Shown: positions 44,510 to 55,900 of the stretch, in pieces
How positions within the stretch are numbered: position 1 is the first letter of the stretch
How the letters are laid out: the number at the start of each line of letters is the position of its first letter
Assembly (NCBI GenBank): GCA_036250225.1
Contig: JAPZLL010000003.1
Location: 62,001 to 126,000, forward strand
Direction of reading: 5' to 3'
DNA from: Cercophora sp. LCS_1
Lineage: Eukaryota; Ascomycota; Sordariomycetes; Sordariales; Lasiosphaeriaceae
Length of the DNA: 64,000 nt
The notes under the pieces: model-generated
Seen by the model: only the letters and a program-made list of their open reading frames with translations
What the model was told of the DNA's origin: nothing
Database searches by the model: none
Program-made: the position numbers and the translations under genes

Positions 44510-46567
44510 ATGGCCGACCCCGCCATTGCGGCCTTGACCTCGCTGTTGCGCCAGTCAACCGTCGACGACCACGAGGACGCCCTGAAGCTTGCTAATGCTG
44601 CGATAAAGGCTGCGAAAGGCAGCGGCGATGATCTGATCACGGCCCAGCGAACCCGCGTCGTCGCCCTTCTCAAGCTCGACCGATTCGATGATGCGTTGCG
44701 CGCCATCTCCGAAGGCGGCACGGCTCTCGAGAAGCAATCTGTGCTAGAAAAGTCATACGCGCTGTATAAGACTGGCGACCTTGAAGGTGCCGAGAGGCTT
44801 CTGAAAGATGCGGACGAACGAAGAGGCATCAAGCATGTCGCCGCCCAGGTTGCCTACCGTGCCGAGAAGTTCGAGAAAGCGGCCAGTATATACAGGGAGC
44901 TGGTCTCAGTAGACAAGGGCAAACAGCAGGGCGAGGAAAATGATCTGCGCATCAACAGTTTGGCAACCAATGCTCAGCTTGAGTGGCAGGGTAAGGGTTG
45001 GGCGGTGCCGGAGGACCAGAAACAACCCGGGAGAGAGGAGCTGGAAGCCTTTGAGACAGCATACAACGCTGCCTGCGGATGCATATCGCGAGGCGATTTT
45101 GCCAAGGCTTCGGTTTTTCTGAAGCGTTCAAGGGACCTTTGCGAGGCAACTGAGGACCTGGACGATGACGATAAGAAGGCAGAGCTGCTACCCATTGTCG
45201 TGCAACAAGCCTATGTGTTCACCAAATTGGGGAAGTTGGAAGAAGCTGCTAGCTTGCACAAGTCGATTGACTTCTCCGAGTGGGTGCTGTCGCAATCTAC
45301 AAAGCTTAACTTTGCTAATTCCAGCTCCAGTGTTTCCGACTCATCGACCAAGCTTGTCGCGAAGAGCAACGAGCTGATTATCCAGGCCGAAAGTAACCCC
45401 TTTATGACACAGCTCCGTTCCGAGTCTCTTCCCCAGGCATCCGGAAATGACAGCCTTTTTGGACATCAGGCCTTAGCTCTTCAGCACAACAAGTCAGTCA
45501 TCAATCTTTACGCACAGAAATTCAAAGGAGTGGAAAGGATTACCTCCAAGATCCTGAAAGCATCACCTCCCTCTGCCACACCTGCCAAAGTTGACCAGGG
45601 AGTCTTGGGTGCTGCGGCGGCCGGCCAGCTCAAGACCGGCAAGGAGGCTTTGCAGAGCATTCTTCCCCTCCTGGAGAAACGACCCCATGATGTCGGTCTT
45701 CTTCTTACCATCGTCCAACTATATGTCCAGCTCAAGAACCCAGGACCCGCGCTCCACCTTCTCGAAACGTTTTTCAAGCGCCTCGAAGCCGCAACGACTG
45801 ATGATCATGCGGATGTCCGATTCGCACCTGGTCTCATTGCCCTGGCTGTGGCCCTATACCGCCAACAGGGACAACATGCAGCCATTCGCAGGGAGTTAGC
45901 TCGCGCGGCCGCACACTGGCAGCAGAAAGGGCCCTCTGCTGCTGGTGGCGGAAATGCGTTGATCAGAGAAGCGGGTATTGAGCTACTCCGGTCGGCGCAT
46001 CCCTCGGATCTCGCTGCTGCAGGTGAGGCCTTTTCGTACCTTGCGGCGGCCAACCCATCTGACCGCCTTGGGACTATGGGTCTGGTCGCAAGCTTTGCCA
46101 CAAGTGATTTTGATAAGGTCAAGCCCTACATCGATGACCTCCCCTCGGTTGAGAAGGTCACAGCTGGCATTAATGTTGAAGCACTTCTCGACGCCGGGGT
46201 TGCTACCCTTCCTGTCATTGCGCCCGTGGTCGGAGCTAAACGAAAGCGTGAGGAAGGTGACGTTGCAGAAAAGACGCAACAACAAGGAGCAGCGAAGAAG
46301 CGACGCAAGAGGAAGCTGCCAAAGAGCTACGATCCCAACAAGAAGCCTGACCCGGAGAGGTGGCTGCCCTTGCGGGATCGCAGCAGCTACAGGCCCAAGG
46401 GGAAGAAGGGGAAGAAGCGTGCGGCCGAGGCGACACAAGGCGGCGTTGTCAAGGAGGAGGAAACATTAGAGCTTGCCGGGGGTGCGGGTAGCGTCAAGGT
46501 GGAGAAGGCACCTGTCGGGGGCGGAGGTGGTGGCGGAGGAAAGAAGAAGAAGAAGGGGAAGAAATGA
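44510..46567 (+). CDS. SRP72: Signal recognition particle subunit SRP72
   Basis: Cytosolic subunit that binds the S domain of SRP RNA with SRP68 and helps deliver ribosome-nascent chain complexes to the ER. Intronless, 685 aa. The first 550 residues are all-helical and made of TPR units (for example LKLDRFDDALRAI, AYRAEKFEKAASIYREL, AYVFTKLGKLEEAASL). The conserved RNA-binding segment KLPKSYDPNKKPDPERWLP followed by LRDRSSYRPKGKKGK lies at about 600-635; PDPERWLP is the SRP72 signature. The C-terminus is Lys- and Gly-rich, ending in a run of Gly then GKKKKKGKK. The start is the first ATG of the frame, preceded by a CA-rich leader. The gene is convergent with the aspartic protease, 115 bases away. 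Confidence 0.96.
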   Translation: MADPAIAALTSLLRQSTVDDHEDALKLANAAIKAAKGSGDDLITAQRTRVVALLKLDRFDDALRAISEGGTALEKQSVLEKSYALYKTGDLEGAERLLKDADERRGIKHVAAQVAYRAEKFEKAASIYRELVSVDKGKQQGEENDLRINSLATNAQLEWQGKGWAVPEDQKQPGREELEAFETAYNAACGCISRGDFAKASVFLKRSRDLCEATEDLDDDDKKAELLPIVVQQAYVFTKLGKLEEAASLHKSIDFSEWVLSQSTKLNFANSSSSVSDSSTKLVAKSNELIIQAESNPFMTQLRSESLPQASGNDSLFGHQALALQHNKSVINLYAQKFKGVERITSKILKASPPSATPAKVDQGVLGAAAAGQLKTGKEALQSILPLLEKRPHDVGLLLTIVQLYVQLKNPGPALHLLETFFKRLEAATTDDHADVRFAPGLIALAVALYRQQGQHAAIRRELARAAAHWQQKGPSAAGGGNALIREAGIELLRSAHPSDLAAAGEAFSYLAAANPSDRLGTMGLVASFATSDFDKVKPYIDDLPSVEKVTAGINVEALLDAGVATLPVIAPVVGAKRKREEGDVAEKTQQQGAAKKRRKRKLPKSYDPNKKPDPERWLPLRDRSSYRPKGKKGKKRAAEATQGGVVKEEETLELAGGAGSVKVEKAPVGGGGGGGGKKKKKGKK

Positions 46568-46682
46568 GCGACATCATGCAGTTAGAGCAGACTCAATGAG
46601 CATTTTGAATGAGACGACATGAAAACCAACTCCACCTCAGTCTGCGACCATCTGATCTCAGGTTACACAAAGGCCATCCATC

Positions 46683-48166
46683 TCATCCCAACCTTTTGGC
46701 AAACCTCATCTCCTTGTTCGGACCGACATCAAACACAGCAACGAGACCCTGCAAAAATACATCGCCGAGAATATACAACCCCCCATCCATGGTCCCAATT
46801 CCCGTCGCGCAGTATCCCGTCTCAGGCTCAACAACCTGGGGCAATATCATACTCGAATGGTCCGCCCAAAAGACTTGCCATCCGATCTGAACCCCAAAGC
46901 TTGGAGGAACGGCATCACACGGCACGAACCACCCTCCTTGTGTTGTACTCCAGACGGCTGGTGGAGCAAAGTGCTCGTTGATGGATTGTGCGATTTCTGT
47001 TGGGGTCAGCGTTTGCTCACAAACTGTACGAGACGGCAAGATGTGAAATTACGAAAGAAAGAAAGAACAGTATGAATGAGAACGAGGCAGCATATGTATT
47101 GATGAGAGGTCAACATACCGCGAGGAAACACATTCAACGTAGTCCCACTGTCAACAATCATCTGCGGAACAACGTCTTGCTGTATCTTATTCGTCCGGTT
47201 TTTCCAAATCATGGATTCTGGAGTCAGAGCGTAGTAGAAGTAATCGGAGCCTCCAAAGGGTTTGGGCATCTGGTATGTTAACAATGGTTAAGAATGCGGG
47301 CTTATAGGACCATGGAGAATGAACTGGACCTCAAACACAAGAGGTTGATCAAAACAAGGGGTGAACGAAACAGGATGTACCTTTTCTATCGGAACGCGAG
47401 AGTAATTCCCAACCTTGATATCCTGGGGAACGCCACCCAGAGCGAGAAACGACTCTGTCTCGTTCCTTGAAAGACCAAGACTAAAGATATGCTTGCCGGT
47501 GTGGTTTGCAAATGTGCTCGTGACGGGGGAATACGACGCCAGATTCTGGAAACCGTCTTCAATGGGTGACTTCCCCGTGAAGGATCCGGTCAGACCAGGC
47601 AGGCCAAGGCCAAGAATACCGCTGGAGATACCGTCGCCTATCCACGAGACAAGCGTAGCAAGGGCGATTTGTTGTTTGGGTAGGGTGATGTTTGCGACAG
47701 TCAGGTCGGAATAGCCCATCTGCCCATTGATGAACGAGGCCGTGTCACCTCCATAGCTGATGTTGAGATGTTCCTCGATCGGGCCACCCGGGAAGTCCCC
47801 CCTGAATGGTGGGCCTAGGTGGCACTGCGGCAAGAGGCATTGGAAGCCGTTCTTGACGAACCAGGTATCGCTGCTTCCCGTGTCGATCTGGAGGGCGTAT
47901 CGGTAGCCACCTGCTCTGACTTCGGCTATGTACTCTGCTGGGTGGTGCACTGGAAGCGCCTTGGCGATGCCGATTGGCGCGGTAAGATGGTTGGTAGTAT
48001 GTGTTCTTGGTCTCAGGATGCGCGGTTTGGCGAGGTTGTTGATGCGCTTCGAGAGCTGGGTTACATGTGTGGTTTCTGGGACGTTGTTTGCTACATCTTG
48101 CTTGAGAAGGGGGGTTGCAGACCCGACGGCTAACAAGATACTCGCAACTAAGCCGGGAAAAAGCAT
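46683..48166 (-). CDS. Secreted pepsin-like aspartic protease
   Basis: A1-family endopeptidase. Exons 48166-47330, 47269-47119 and 47023-46683 give 442 aa. The N-terminus MLFPGLVASILLAVGSATP is a signal peptide, followed by a propeptide that may end at the dibasic SKR (about 38-40). The first active-site loop is ALQIDTGSSDTWFV (about 90-103); the second is MIVDSGTTLNVFP. Both catalytic Asp are present. ISSGILGLGLPGLTGS and GGLYILGDVFLQGLVAVFD are standard strands. Several N-glycosylation sequons (NISY, NITL, NHTG, NYS) and Cys residues fit secretion. No C-terminal GPI signal is seen. The first intron needs a weak donor, GTCCAG, joining VFE to MPKPFGG; this junction is less certain than the second (GTATGT donor). 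Its product resembles fungal acid proteases of unknown substrate. Confidence 0.9.
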
Positions 48167-48954
48167 GGCAATACACGGTGTTACTGGAATGACAGGAGCC
48201 GTCCGACATCCCCACGAAGGGGACGGGAGCCATTGTCGTGCTTGGCTCCCGAAGGTTGATATACTTTACCGATTTACAATCTTTGGGTGTATGTCTCGCG
48301 CGTGGCGGTACCGAATCGGCATCAACCGATGAAAGAACGATAACAGACGGCTCGTTTGTGTCGGTGGAAACGGGGGTAAACAAAACCGGGAGATGCCAGG
48401 GACACCATCTCAGCGGCTGCCAAGACCTTCCCCTTTTGACCAAGGGCGAGATACTTGGGCGGCGCTGAGATCACAGGCAGAAATAAAGTCTCGGGGATTT
48501 GTTGGGGGACTTCCTCGACAGCGGGCCGTTTTAGCAATATAATGGCCGATATCAGGGACACGGGATGGGGGAAGGTGCGATGCGCGGGTGATCGGGGGGT
48601 GTGCTGCAACATTGCACTGCTTTTAGAAGCGCCCAAACTCTGGGTTTCGATATTATATAGGTTTTGAGATAGGCAGATTTACACGCAGGAAAGTAGCAAA
48701 AAATGCCATTTAAAAAGGTAAATCGGCATCTGTAGTTGGGGTTGAATGAATCGGAGTCCGATTGAACGAGTGAAGTGATCAGGCGGCAAAAAGGCACACC
48801 AAACTCACATTTTGAACTCCCCCCCACTCACTCACTGTATGAACCGCACCAACTCAACGACACGTCCCAATATCCAAAATTCCCTGAACCAGATACCAAC
48901 AACCCGCGTATCACCCCTACTGCATTTTGCAAATCACAAAACCAACCCTGAATA
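48167..48954. other. Divergent promoter of the protease and Elp5
   Basis: 788 bases between divergent starts. The open frame on the minus strand continues some way upstream of the protease ATG but is unlikely to be coding. No other gene is seen. Confidence 0.5.
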
Positions 48955-50123
48955 ATGGCGCCCTCGGCCCAAGCACACCAGCGGTCCCATAGCCTGCTGC
49001 TCCTGCAAAAGCTTTTCAACCTGCGGGACAGCGCCAGCCCACTCACCCTCATCCTCGATAGTCTGGAGCAACCCGCCAAACCACTCATTGAAGAGTTCAC
49101 CACCCGAGCAAAGGTAACCCCATCCAGTTCAGCCCAACCCGTATTCCCACTCAACGAATGCCCAGCTCGCCCAAACGAAAATCATCTTCGTCTCTCTGTC
49201 CACGCTCAAGCCGCCCTCCTTCACAGACATCTTCATCCGCGCCAGGGGTAAATCACTACAAGCTATATCAACGGAGATTCTATCTCATATTCCCAAGCCG
49301 TCAACACAGAGTGAGTCCCAGTCACCATACCCAAGTCGCCATCCCTCTCATCACCCACCCCGTCATCTCCTTCAACAACCATCATGTCCTCCTTTGTTAC
49401 TTCGACACCCCAACTAACACCCCCATAGAAACCCTCCTCCTCCTTGACACCCTCCACCCCCTCCTCACCCCCACCAACACCCCCCTCCTCCCAGCCTTCA
49501 TCACAACCCTCCTCCCCCACCCCTCCATCTCCCTCATCCTAACCTATCACCTCGACATCCCCGCCCCCACGCCTGCTCCTTACACCCCCCACCCCCTGAC
49601 CCTCCTAACGCACCTAGCAACGTGCGTCCTGCGCATACACAACCTCTCCCAAACTATCGCCTCCCACCGCGCCGCCCAACGAAGCCTCCCCTCACCTCTG
49701 TTTGGCCTGTCCGAAGGACGCGAGGGCTTGTTAGTCGGTCTATTGCCCCGTGAAAAGGGCGTAGTTCTAGAAATGGAGCTACGACGACGGAGCGGACGGG
49801 CTGTTGCTGAGAAGTTTATCCTCGTTCCGGCAGACAGTAATAATGAGAGAGACGGAAAAAGGGGAGGTGGAGGAGGGAGGATCATGGTTTTGGGGGATCA
49901 TCCTGTTTTCGCAAGGACGGTGGAGGATGATGAGCAGGAGGGAGGAGAAGATGCCGAGACGACGTTTAGTTTGGGGTTGACGGAAAAACAGAGGCGGGAT
50001 AGAGAAGGGGTTGTGTTGCCGTATTTTGACGCGCAGACCGAGGTTGGTGGAGGAGAGGGTGGGAGGATCTTGTATGAGATGGGGAGGGAGGATGATTTTG
50101 ATGATGAGGAGGATGAGATCTAG
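48955..50123 (+). CDS. ELP5: Elongator complex subunit 5
   Basis: RecA-fold subunit of the Elp4/5/6 ring of Elongator, which modifies wobble uridines in tRNA. Exons 48955-49113, 49166-49310 and 49429-50123 give 332 aa. The N-terminus reads SLLLLQKLFNLRDSASPLTLILDSLEQPAKPLIEEF, then IIFVSLSTLKPP and TLLLLDTLHPLL, typical of the degenerate RecA fold; as in other Elp5 proteins there is no Walker A motif. Family-typical acidic C-terminus: VLPYFDAQTEVGG followed by DDFDDEEDEI. The second intron (118 nt) holds an in-frame stretch that could be misread as coding. Long runs of CTC and ACC codons make exon 3 highly pyrimidine-rich in its first half and purine-rich in its second. Elp5 sequences are poorly conserved, so the call leans on the N- and C-terminal motifs. 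Confidence 0.83.
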
Positions 50124-50463
50124 TCACATCTACTGCTACGGTTCTAGATGCAGTAAACAAAGGGCAGTTGATGAAAATTGCTAAATGCTCTCTCCGTTGA
50201 ACTGCCTTAAACCCGGGAAGAGTCAAATCACCTAGAAACCGCGCCCGTGAACACCACCTCCCATGCTGCATTGCATCCCCACGCGCGCACGCAACAGTAA
50301 CAAAAAAACCTTGCTAAATACAACGCTTGTAGAAATCAAATCTCCCTCCCACTCGGCCGCTGCCGAGAAAAACGCCGCCGCGGTGTGGCCACCGACGCTA
50401 TGCATGATATAAGTGAAGAGAGAGAGTTGCAACAGTAACAACGACAAATACCCGAGAACCCTT
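50124..50463. other. Convergent intergenic region between Elp5 and the E2 gene
   Basis: 340 bases of shared 3' sequence with no gene seen. Confidence 0.5.
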
Positions 50464-51243
50464 TTATTTGTCATCCTCGTCGTCCTCCTCGCTGCCATCA
50501 TCGTCGTCATCGTCCATCTCTTGGTCGTCGCTGTCACTACCGCCGAAATCGTACTCCTCGTCGCTCTCGGCCCAGAAATCGCCGTCGTCCTCCTGCTTCG
50601 GAGGCGGCGCCGCCTCAAAGCTAGTCGGCATCGCAAAATCCGCGGGAACCATCGCCTGTGACTTTTTGACTGTCTCTCGCGCCTTCTCGTTGTACTCACC
50701 GCGTCGGTCGCGGTACATGACGCTGGCGTCGACGTTGGCCGGCGAGTTGATCTCGGGGTCGTCGAGAAGGAGGAGCACTGAGCGGAGCACGCTCTCGGCG
50801 CCCTGCAGAGGCGACCAGCGCTCGCTCGCATCCTCACCCGAGAGCTGATCCTCCCCGGGCTTGTGCAAGATCGAGATGCACAGCGTGCCGTCCGGGTAGA
50901 TGTTGGGGTGCGTGATCGGGATCTTGAACCGAAACTTTGGCGGCTGGTACGGGTACTCCTCGGTGAACGTCATCTCAGCCGGAAAGTAACCGCCGTTGAA
51001 AGCCGAATCGGAGTTGATCACCATCAGTGCGAACTTCCAGTTGAGAAGGTTGAAGTTGTCGTCCTGCATCCCATCGCTAAGCGGTTAGTCATACTTGTTT
51101 CCCAAACAAAATCGTGAAGACCATGGTTTTTGAAAACGGGCGAGTCCTACATCCTCAAAGTGTATCCATTTTTCCTTTCGTAACGTCTTCATCTCGCTCA
51201 TGAGACGCGTCTTTGCGCCTGTCGGCGCTGCTGATCGAGACAT
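50464..51243 (-). CDS. CDC34: Cdc34-type ubiquitin-conjugating enzyme E2
   Basis: E2 that works with SCF ligases to ubiquitinate cell-cycle inhibitors and other substrates. Exons 51243-51151 and 51063-50464 give 230 aa. The UBC fold includes FNGGYFPAEMTFTEEYPYQPPKFRF and HPNIYPDGTLCISILH, with the active-site Cys in TLCISIL (about residue 85). The acidic loop GEDQLSGEDASERWSP after the Cys is the insertion that defines Cdc34/Ube2R and Ube2G enzymes. SPANVDASVMYR follows. A C-terminal tail of about 60 residues, mostly Asp and Glu (DDDDDDGSEEDDEDD), matches the Cdc34 acidic tail that binds the Cul1 basic canyon. The intron joins HFED to DDNF in phase 0; an in-frame start at the internal Met just before DDNF would lack helix 1. 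Ube2G-type is the alternative, but the long acidic tail favours Cdc34. Confidence 0.91.
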
Positions 51244-52981
51244 GGCCGTGGAGGGTGGTGTGAAGGAGCGCTGGCGGTCGAGTTGTGTCGAGCGGAGGGT
51301 CCGGGGTTCAAATAGCGAAAGTGGCCGAGTCCTCCGAGGGAAAGAGAGAAAGAAAAGAAACCGTTCTCGGTGCTCTTTTTTTCTCGAACAATCTAGGGCC
51401 GAAAGAGTGCCACGGTGGGGGAAGCGGCTGGAAGGCGTTTCTAGATGGCGGTGACCAACTCAACGATGGAGGGGGCGGGGAAAGGAAAAGGCGGTCTTTC
51501 GCTCTTGAAGGAGAGAGGAAAGTGAATGAAGGATGGATGCTTTTCGTCAGGTCTCGAACAAACTCGGAAAGAAAATTGAAGCAGGCTTTGAGACGTGCAA
51601 CTACCCAGAGGGCAAAGCCTATATACTTCTCGGAGAACGAAGTCGAGGTCAAGGAGAGATTATGCCGGTCTCAAGGCAGGAGTTCTGGGTTCCTGAAATC
51701 GGGGCCGAGCCCACGAATGACTCTAGCGCCAAGACTTGACAGGGGCTTCCATTTGCTACCAGCAACCCCTGCCCTGCAAGACCGCCCCCCCCGGCTGCCC
51801 ACTGGCCGGCATGGCTCACCCCACCTTGGGTGTTGGAGCCAGGGGGACTGGCCCAACCCATCACCACGATCACAACGACACAAATAGAAACCTAGTCACA
51901 TTGGCAGCAGCCTCGCTTTTGTCCTCACTAGCAACGCAATTATGGTCCATTTCACAGCGCTTTGCTTCAAATACGCCAGCGCAAAAACTGGAGCGTGCCA
52001 TGCAGGGTCTTTCATAGCTCGCCTTGGAGGCCCATTCCTTGCCACTGCGTCTTGGTGCTTCGGACTTGAGCGAACAGCATCACTCAGCTTTTTTCCTGAG
52101 GTGGCAAGGCACCCGACCTAAAGGCGTCATGCGGCATTGGCTCGCACACCATAATTTGTTTGGTCTGGCGGGGGTTACCTCAACATCTCATTTTGTCTCT
52201 GTGCTACCTGCTGTTCCGGTACGATGGTAATGACACCCTCCGGATTCGTCTTGATTGGCGACTGGGTTTCGCTTCTTCTTAACTCCGGGCGGAAAACCTA
52301 AAACAGCCAAGTGTTGTGAAGAATGAGTCCGGCTGCGAGCACATGCAAATAATAACAAGGACAGAACGCCATGCGCTGGATTTACCAACACGGCACCGAA
52401 TGATTTCAAGGCATGATATATTTCCCAACAGGCAGATTACAATCCCTCCAACACCTAGTATGCTATTTAAAAGCCGGCCAGGTATCCCCTAATAACTCTT
52501 GAACTATCTCTGGACCGTTCTTTTCAAAGGCGTATCCCTTTTATAAAAAAAAAATTGCGTGCAGAGTTTTCTGTGCAAGAGGCGCTTCAGGCTTGCCATC
52601 CATTTTCGTATGCAAAAACGCAATGCACAGAGCCTTCCAAAACAATATAGACACATTTTGGAACATCAAATATGCGTCGTATATATTCTAAAATGGAAAA
52701 CTAGAATCAGTTGTTGTGTGTGTATGAGTTGACGTGTTGGGATTAGGCGTCTACAGAAACAATCAACCACTGAGGGGAATTTCCACAACGAGATATTCGT
52801 TTTTTATAACGCTTTCGCTGGTTTACCACTTTACCATTAGCTGTCTAACCTTCACTATTCTGTCATGTACATAAATTCCAACACTGGCCGAGATTCCAAG
52901 GGTATCAAAATCAGTATGCTCCAGTACACCTGTGCCATTTCCGAAAACTGCATCTTCATCTCAGCCCATTTCCGCCCTGGC
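51244..52981. other. Intergenic region between Cdc34 and GCN2
   Basis: 1.7 kb holding the Cdc34 promoter and the GCN2 3' end. It contains the left copy of a decayed repeat at 52310-52408, described separately. No gene is supported. Confidence 0.5.
52310..52408 (+). repeat. Decayed repeat, copy A
   Basis: Two blocks match copy B near 58339-58429 in the same order and orientation: 16 of 18 bases from 52310 and 27 of 33 bases from 52376. Five of the six differences in the longer block are transitions, as expected after repeat-induced point mutation. The alignment was made by eye. Confidence 0.5.
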
Positions 52982-55900
52982 TCACACCTCCAGATTGTAG
53001 TAGATGCACTTTCCCGTTCTGAAATTGTAGACGAACGCGTGGCCCGTCCTCTTGTTCTGCTCCCAATCGGACCGCCACCCCTTGAGCATGTCATGGATCT
53101 CCCTCACGTAATTCTTATCGACCGTACCGACGCTCTGCTCCAACTTTCTCCAGCCCTCGGGGTCTGACAGTCTGGTCATGTGTATCATGTCCACCACATT
53201 GTCGGAGATCTCGATGGCTAAAATCGGACCATCGAGAGACTCCTTCGCCAACTTTAGCGCACTATCCTGTGCTGCCTCAACTACCATCTTGCGGTTAAAC
53301 TTCTTGCTCTTTGTCTGCGCCACCAACACATGCACTACTTGCTCCTGGCTAGCCGCGAATGTATTCGCCGCCTCCGACTGTGCCTGGTTGGCAGCCGCGG
53401 TCCGGTGCTTGGTGATAGATCTCGAGTCGCGCTCGCGGATCTCAGTCTTGAGCCAACTAAGCAGTTCCTTGGCCGCAATATCGACATCTGATGCATCTTT
53501 GCGGCCCATCACCTTGATTTTGAGCATGCCGTCTTGCTTTATGATGATAATCCAGCTGTACGATTCGTCTCTGTATCGGGAAAGCAGGTCTTCGGGTGAG
53601 CGGGCGTCGCGAGAAAGCTCAGCCGAGATGCCATGCGCCCAGAGCGTCTTCAGGAGTTCGAGGCCGGACGAGCGAAGAATCGAAGGGTCAAAGCTGGCGA
53701 CCAACACGTCACAGCGCTTGACGCTAAAAACACCCTGTGCCTCTTCCTCGGCTGCCTTCTTGAGGAACGCCTTTCCAGTCGACTTTGGTAGCTGCTTTGC
53801 CAGTTGTCTTTCCCAATTAAGACTGAAACCTACTGCGTGACGCTCTTCGAATCGGTTGCCAATCTTGGGACGGTGTTCTTTGATCAGCCCGTCGTAACGC
53901 CCGCCTGCCGCAAAAACTTCTTTAGTACCCTTGTCGTAGAGACAGCTGAAGAGGACGCCGCCGCGGAAAAAAGCTTCGTTGATGCAACTCAAAGGGGAGA
54001 TATAGATCTTGTGCGCCACTCCAAGGATTTTGGTATATTCGTATATCTCTTTGAGATGAGCTAGCATGGGCGAAGCTCTTGGGAAGTACTCCGGCTTATC
54101 GGCGAACTCCCTCATCAGCTCCGACGCGGCCTTGCTCGGCGAGACTGCAAACGTTAGCCATGTGCTCTGGATCCACTGTCCAATATAAACACTCACCTCT
54201 CCAGTCGAATCGCTTCAAATCTTCGATAGAGGTACTAGTAAGTGAGATAGGAGCGGTCCTGAGTTCTCCGCGGACCTTTGTCCAGGTGAAGTTTCGGAGG
54301 TTGAGCTTGCTGAGGATCTCCGCAGCTGCGCGTCGGGAAACGGCTGGCACTCCGCAATACTCAAATATCAGGTTGAGTAAGTCGGAATGGTTCAGGTGAA
54401 AACACATGGGCATCGACGAGGTCGTGGGAAATGTTGAAATGATCTCGTCAAGCACCTTGATGACCTCGGCCTCTTCTAGCGACAGGTCCAATGCATCAGT
54501 GGTAACAATGTCGAAATCTACTTCGCCGTGCATATCGGGTTGGCCTCCATCATGTCGATGTCGAAATATGCTCCCAAACGAGAATGAACGCTGCACCACG
54601 GGCCCTTGAGTGACACGGGCAAGTGAGCGCGCGTGGCCCATCACCAGATCGTAAGGCAGCTGCAGAATCGTGCCATTTTGGTCCAGCAACTGGACAGCAT
54701 TCTGCCCATAGTACGAGGATCGAGGGTAGAGGGGCGAGTTGGGCGTTTCCACGGCCCCATGCCGCCTGAAGACCGAGGTGAGCGTGTCTTTGACGATGAA
54801 CCGGCGCATGAGATCTGCAGGGCCGGGAGCCAGTGCATTTTGGGATGATACATCCCAGGCGTAATCCTTGGCCACTTCGTTTTGTCGGCCGAACAACGTC
54901 GCCATCATCTTCTCAAAATACGGAGAGCTAGGGTCCGCCATGGTCGCCATTGCCCGCCTGATTGCTTCACTCTCCATCTGGACCGGGAGCTTTCCGCTCT
55001 TCAGGAGCTCGGCGCTCGACGGGCGGTCCTTCGGATTGTGCGTGAGCAGCGAGCTAATCACGTCCCCCTGATTTTTGTCGGCAGGTTTGAAATCTGCCGG
55101 GAAACTTGGGGGAGACCGGCGAACTTGCTCGAGCACAGCGGCCCGTTCCATCCCAACCACCGCCCGGTACGACATCTCGAAGAACATAACACCGAGCGAG
55201 TACATCTGTCAGTCACTGTTAACTTATATCTTGGTTTACGGCCATACGTGACTTACATCCACCTTAGCAGTATAGGAGCCACTGCCTCCTGTTCTCACTT
55301 CGGGAGCGAGATACGCCGCTGTGCCAATGCTTCTGGTCAGATCACCTGAGTCCATATTTGCCGCAGCCCTATCTGCTGCCAATTGTCCGGTGGTAGCAAG
55401 GCCAAAATCGCCAATCTTCACGTTATCAACTCCGTCCATGCCGGCACTGATGAATATGTTTTCCGGCTTGAGGTCACGGTGAACGATATTCAGCCCGTGG
55501 ATATAGACGAGGCCCTCAAGAATTTGGCGAAACAGTCGCCACACTTCCTCCATTTCCTTGTAGATGTTCCTTGAGATCAGGTCGCGAAGGGTCTAGAAAA
55601 TATTTAGCGTACGGTGTCAGCGCTTTACTAGATAACAACACTTACTCGTTTCTCGCAGTATTCCATCGACACATAAATGGTCTTGCGGATCAAGCGACTG
55701 CTTCCTCTTCTGCTGCGGTGGAGGTTCCCAGGAACTTCAAGGCGGTTGTCATTGTCGCTGACAGTTGTTGACGCCTCTTCGCCCGACTCCGAATCCTCTT
55801 CGCTACTTTCATCCTGATCTCCACTATCTTCATCCTCTTCATCATCCTCGTCTAATTCTAGCAGCGGGTGGCCGCTCGAGGACATATAGTCCAGACCCCC

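Noticed and set aside
51290..51320. Possible tRNA B-box (GGGGTTCAAAT) near 51303
   Set aside because: No cloverleaf, A-box or acceptor stem could be built around it.
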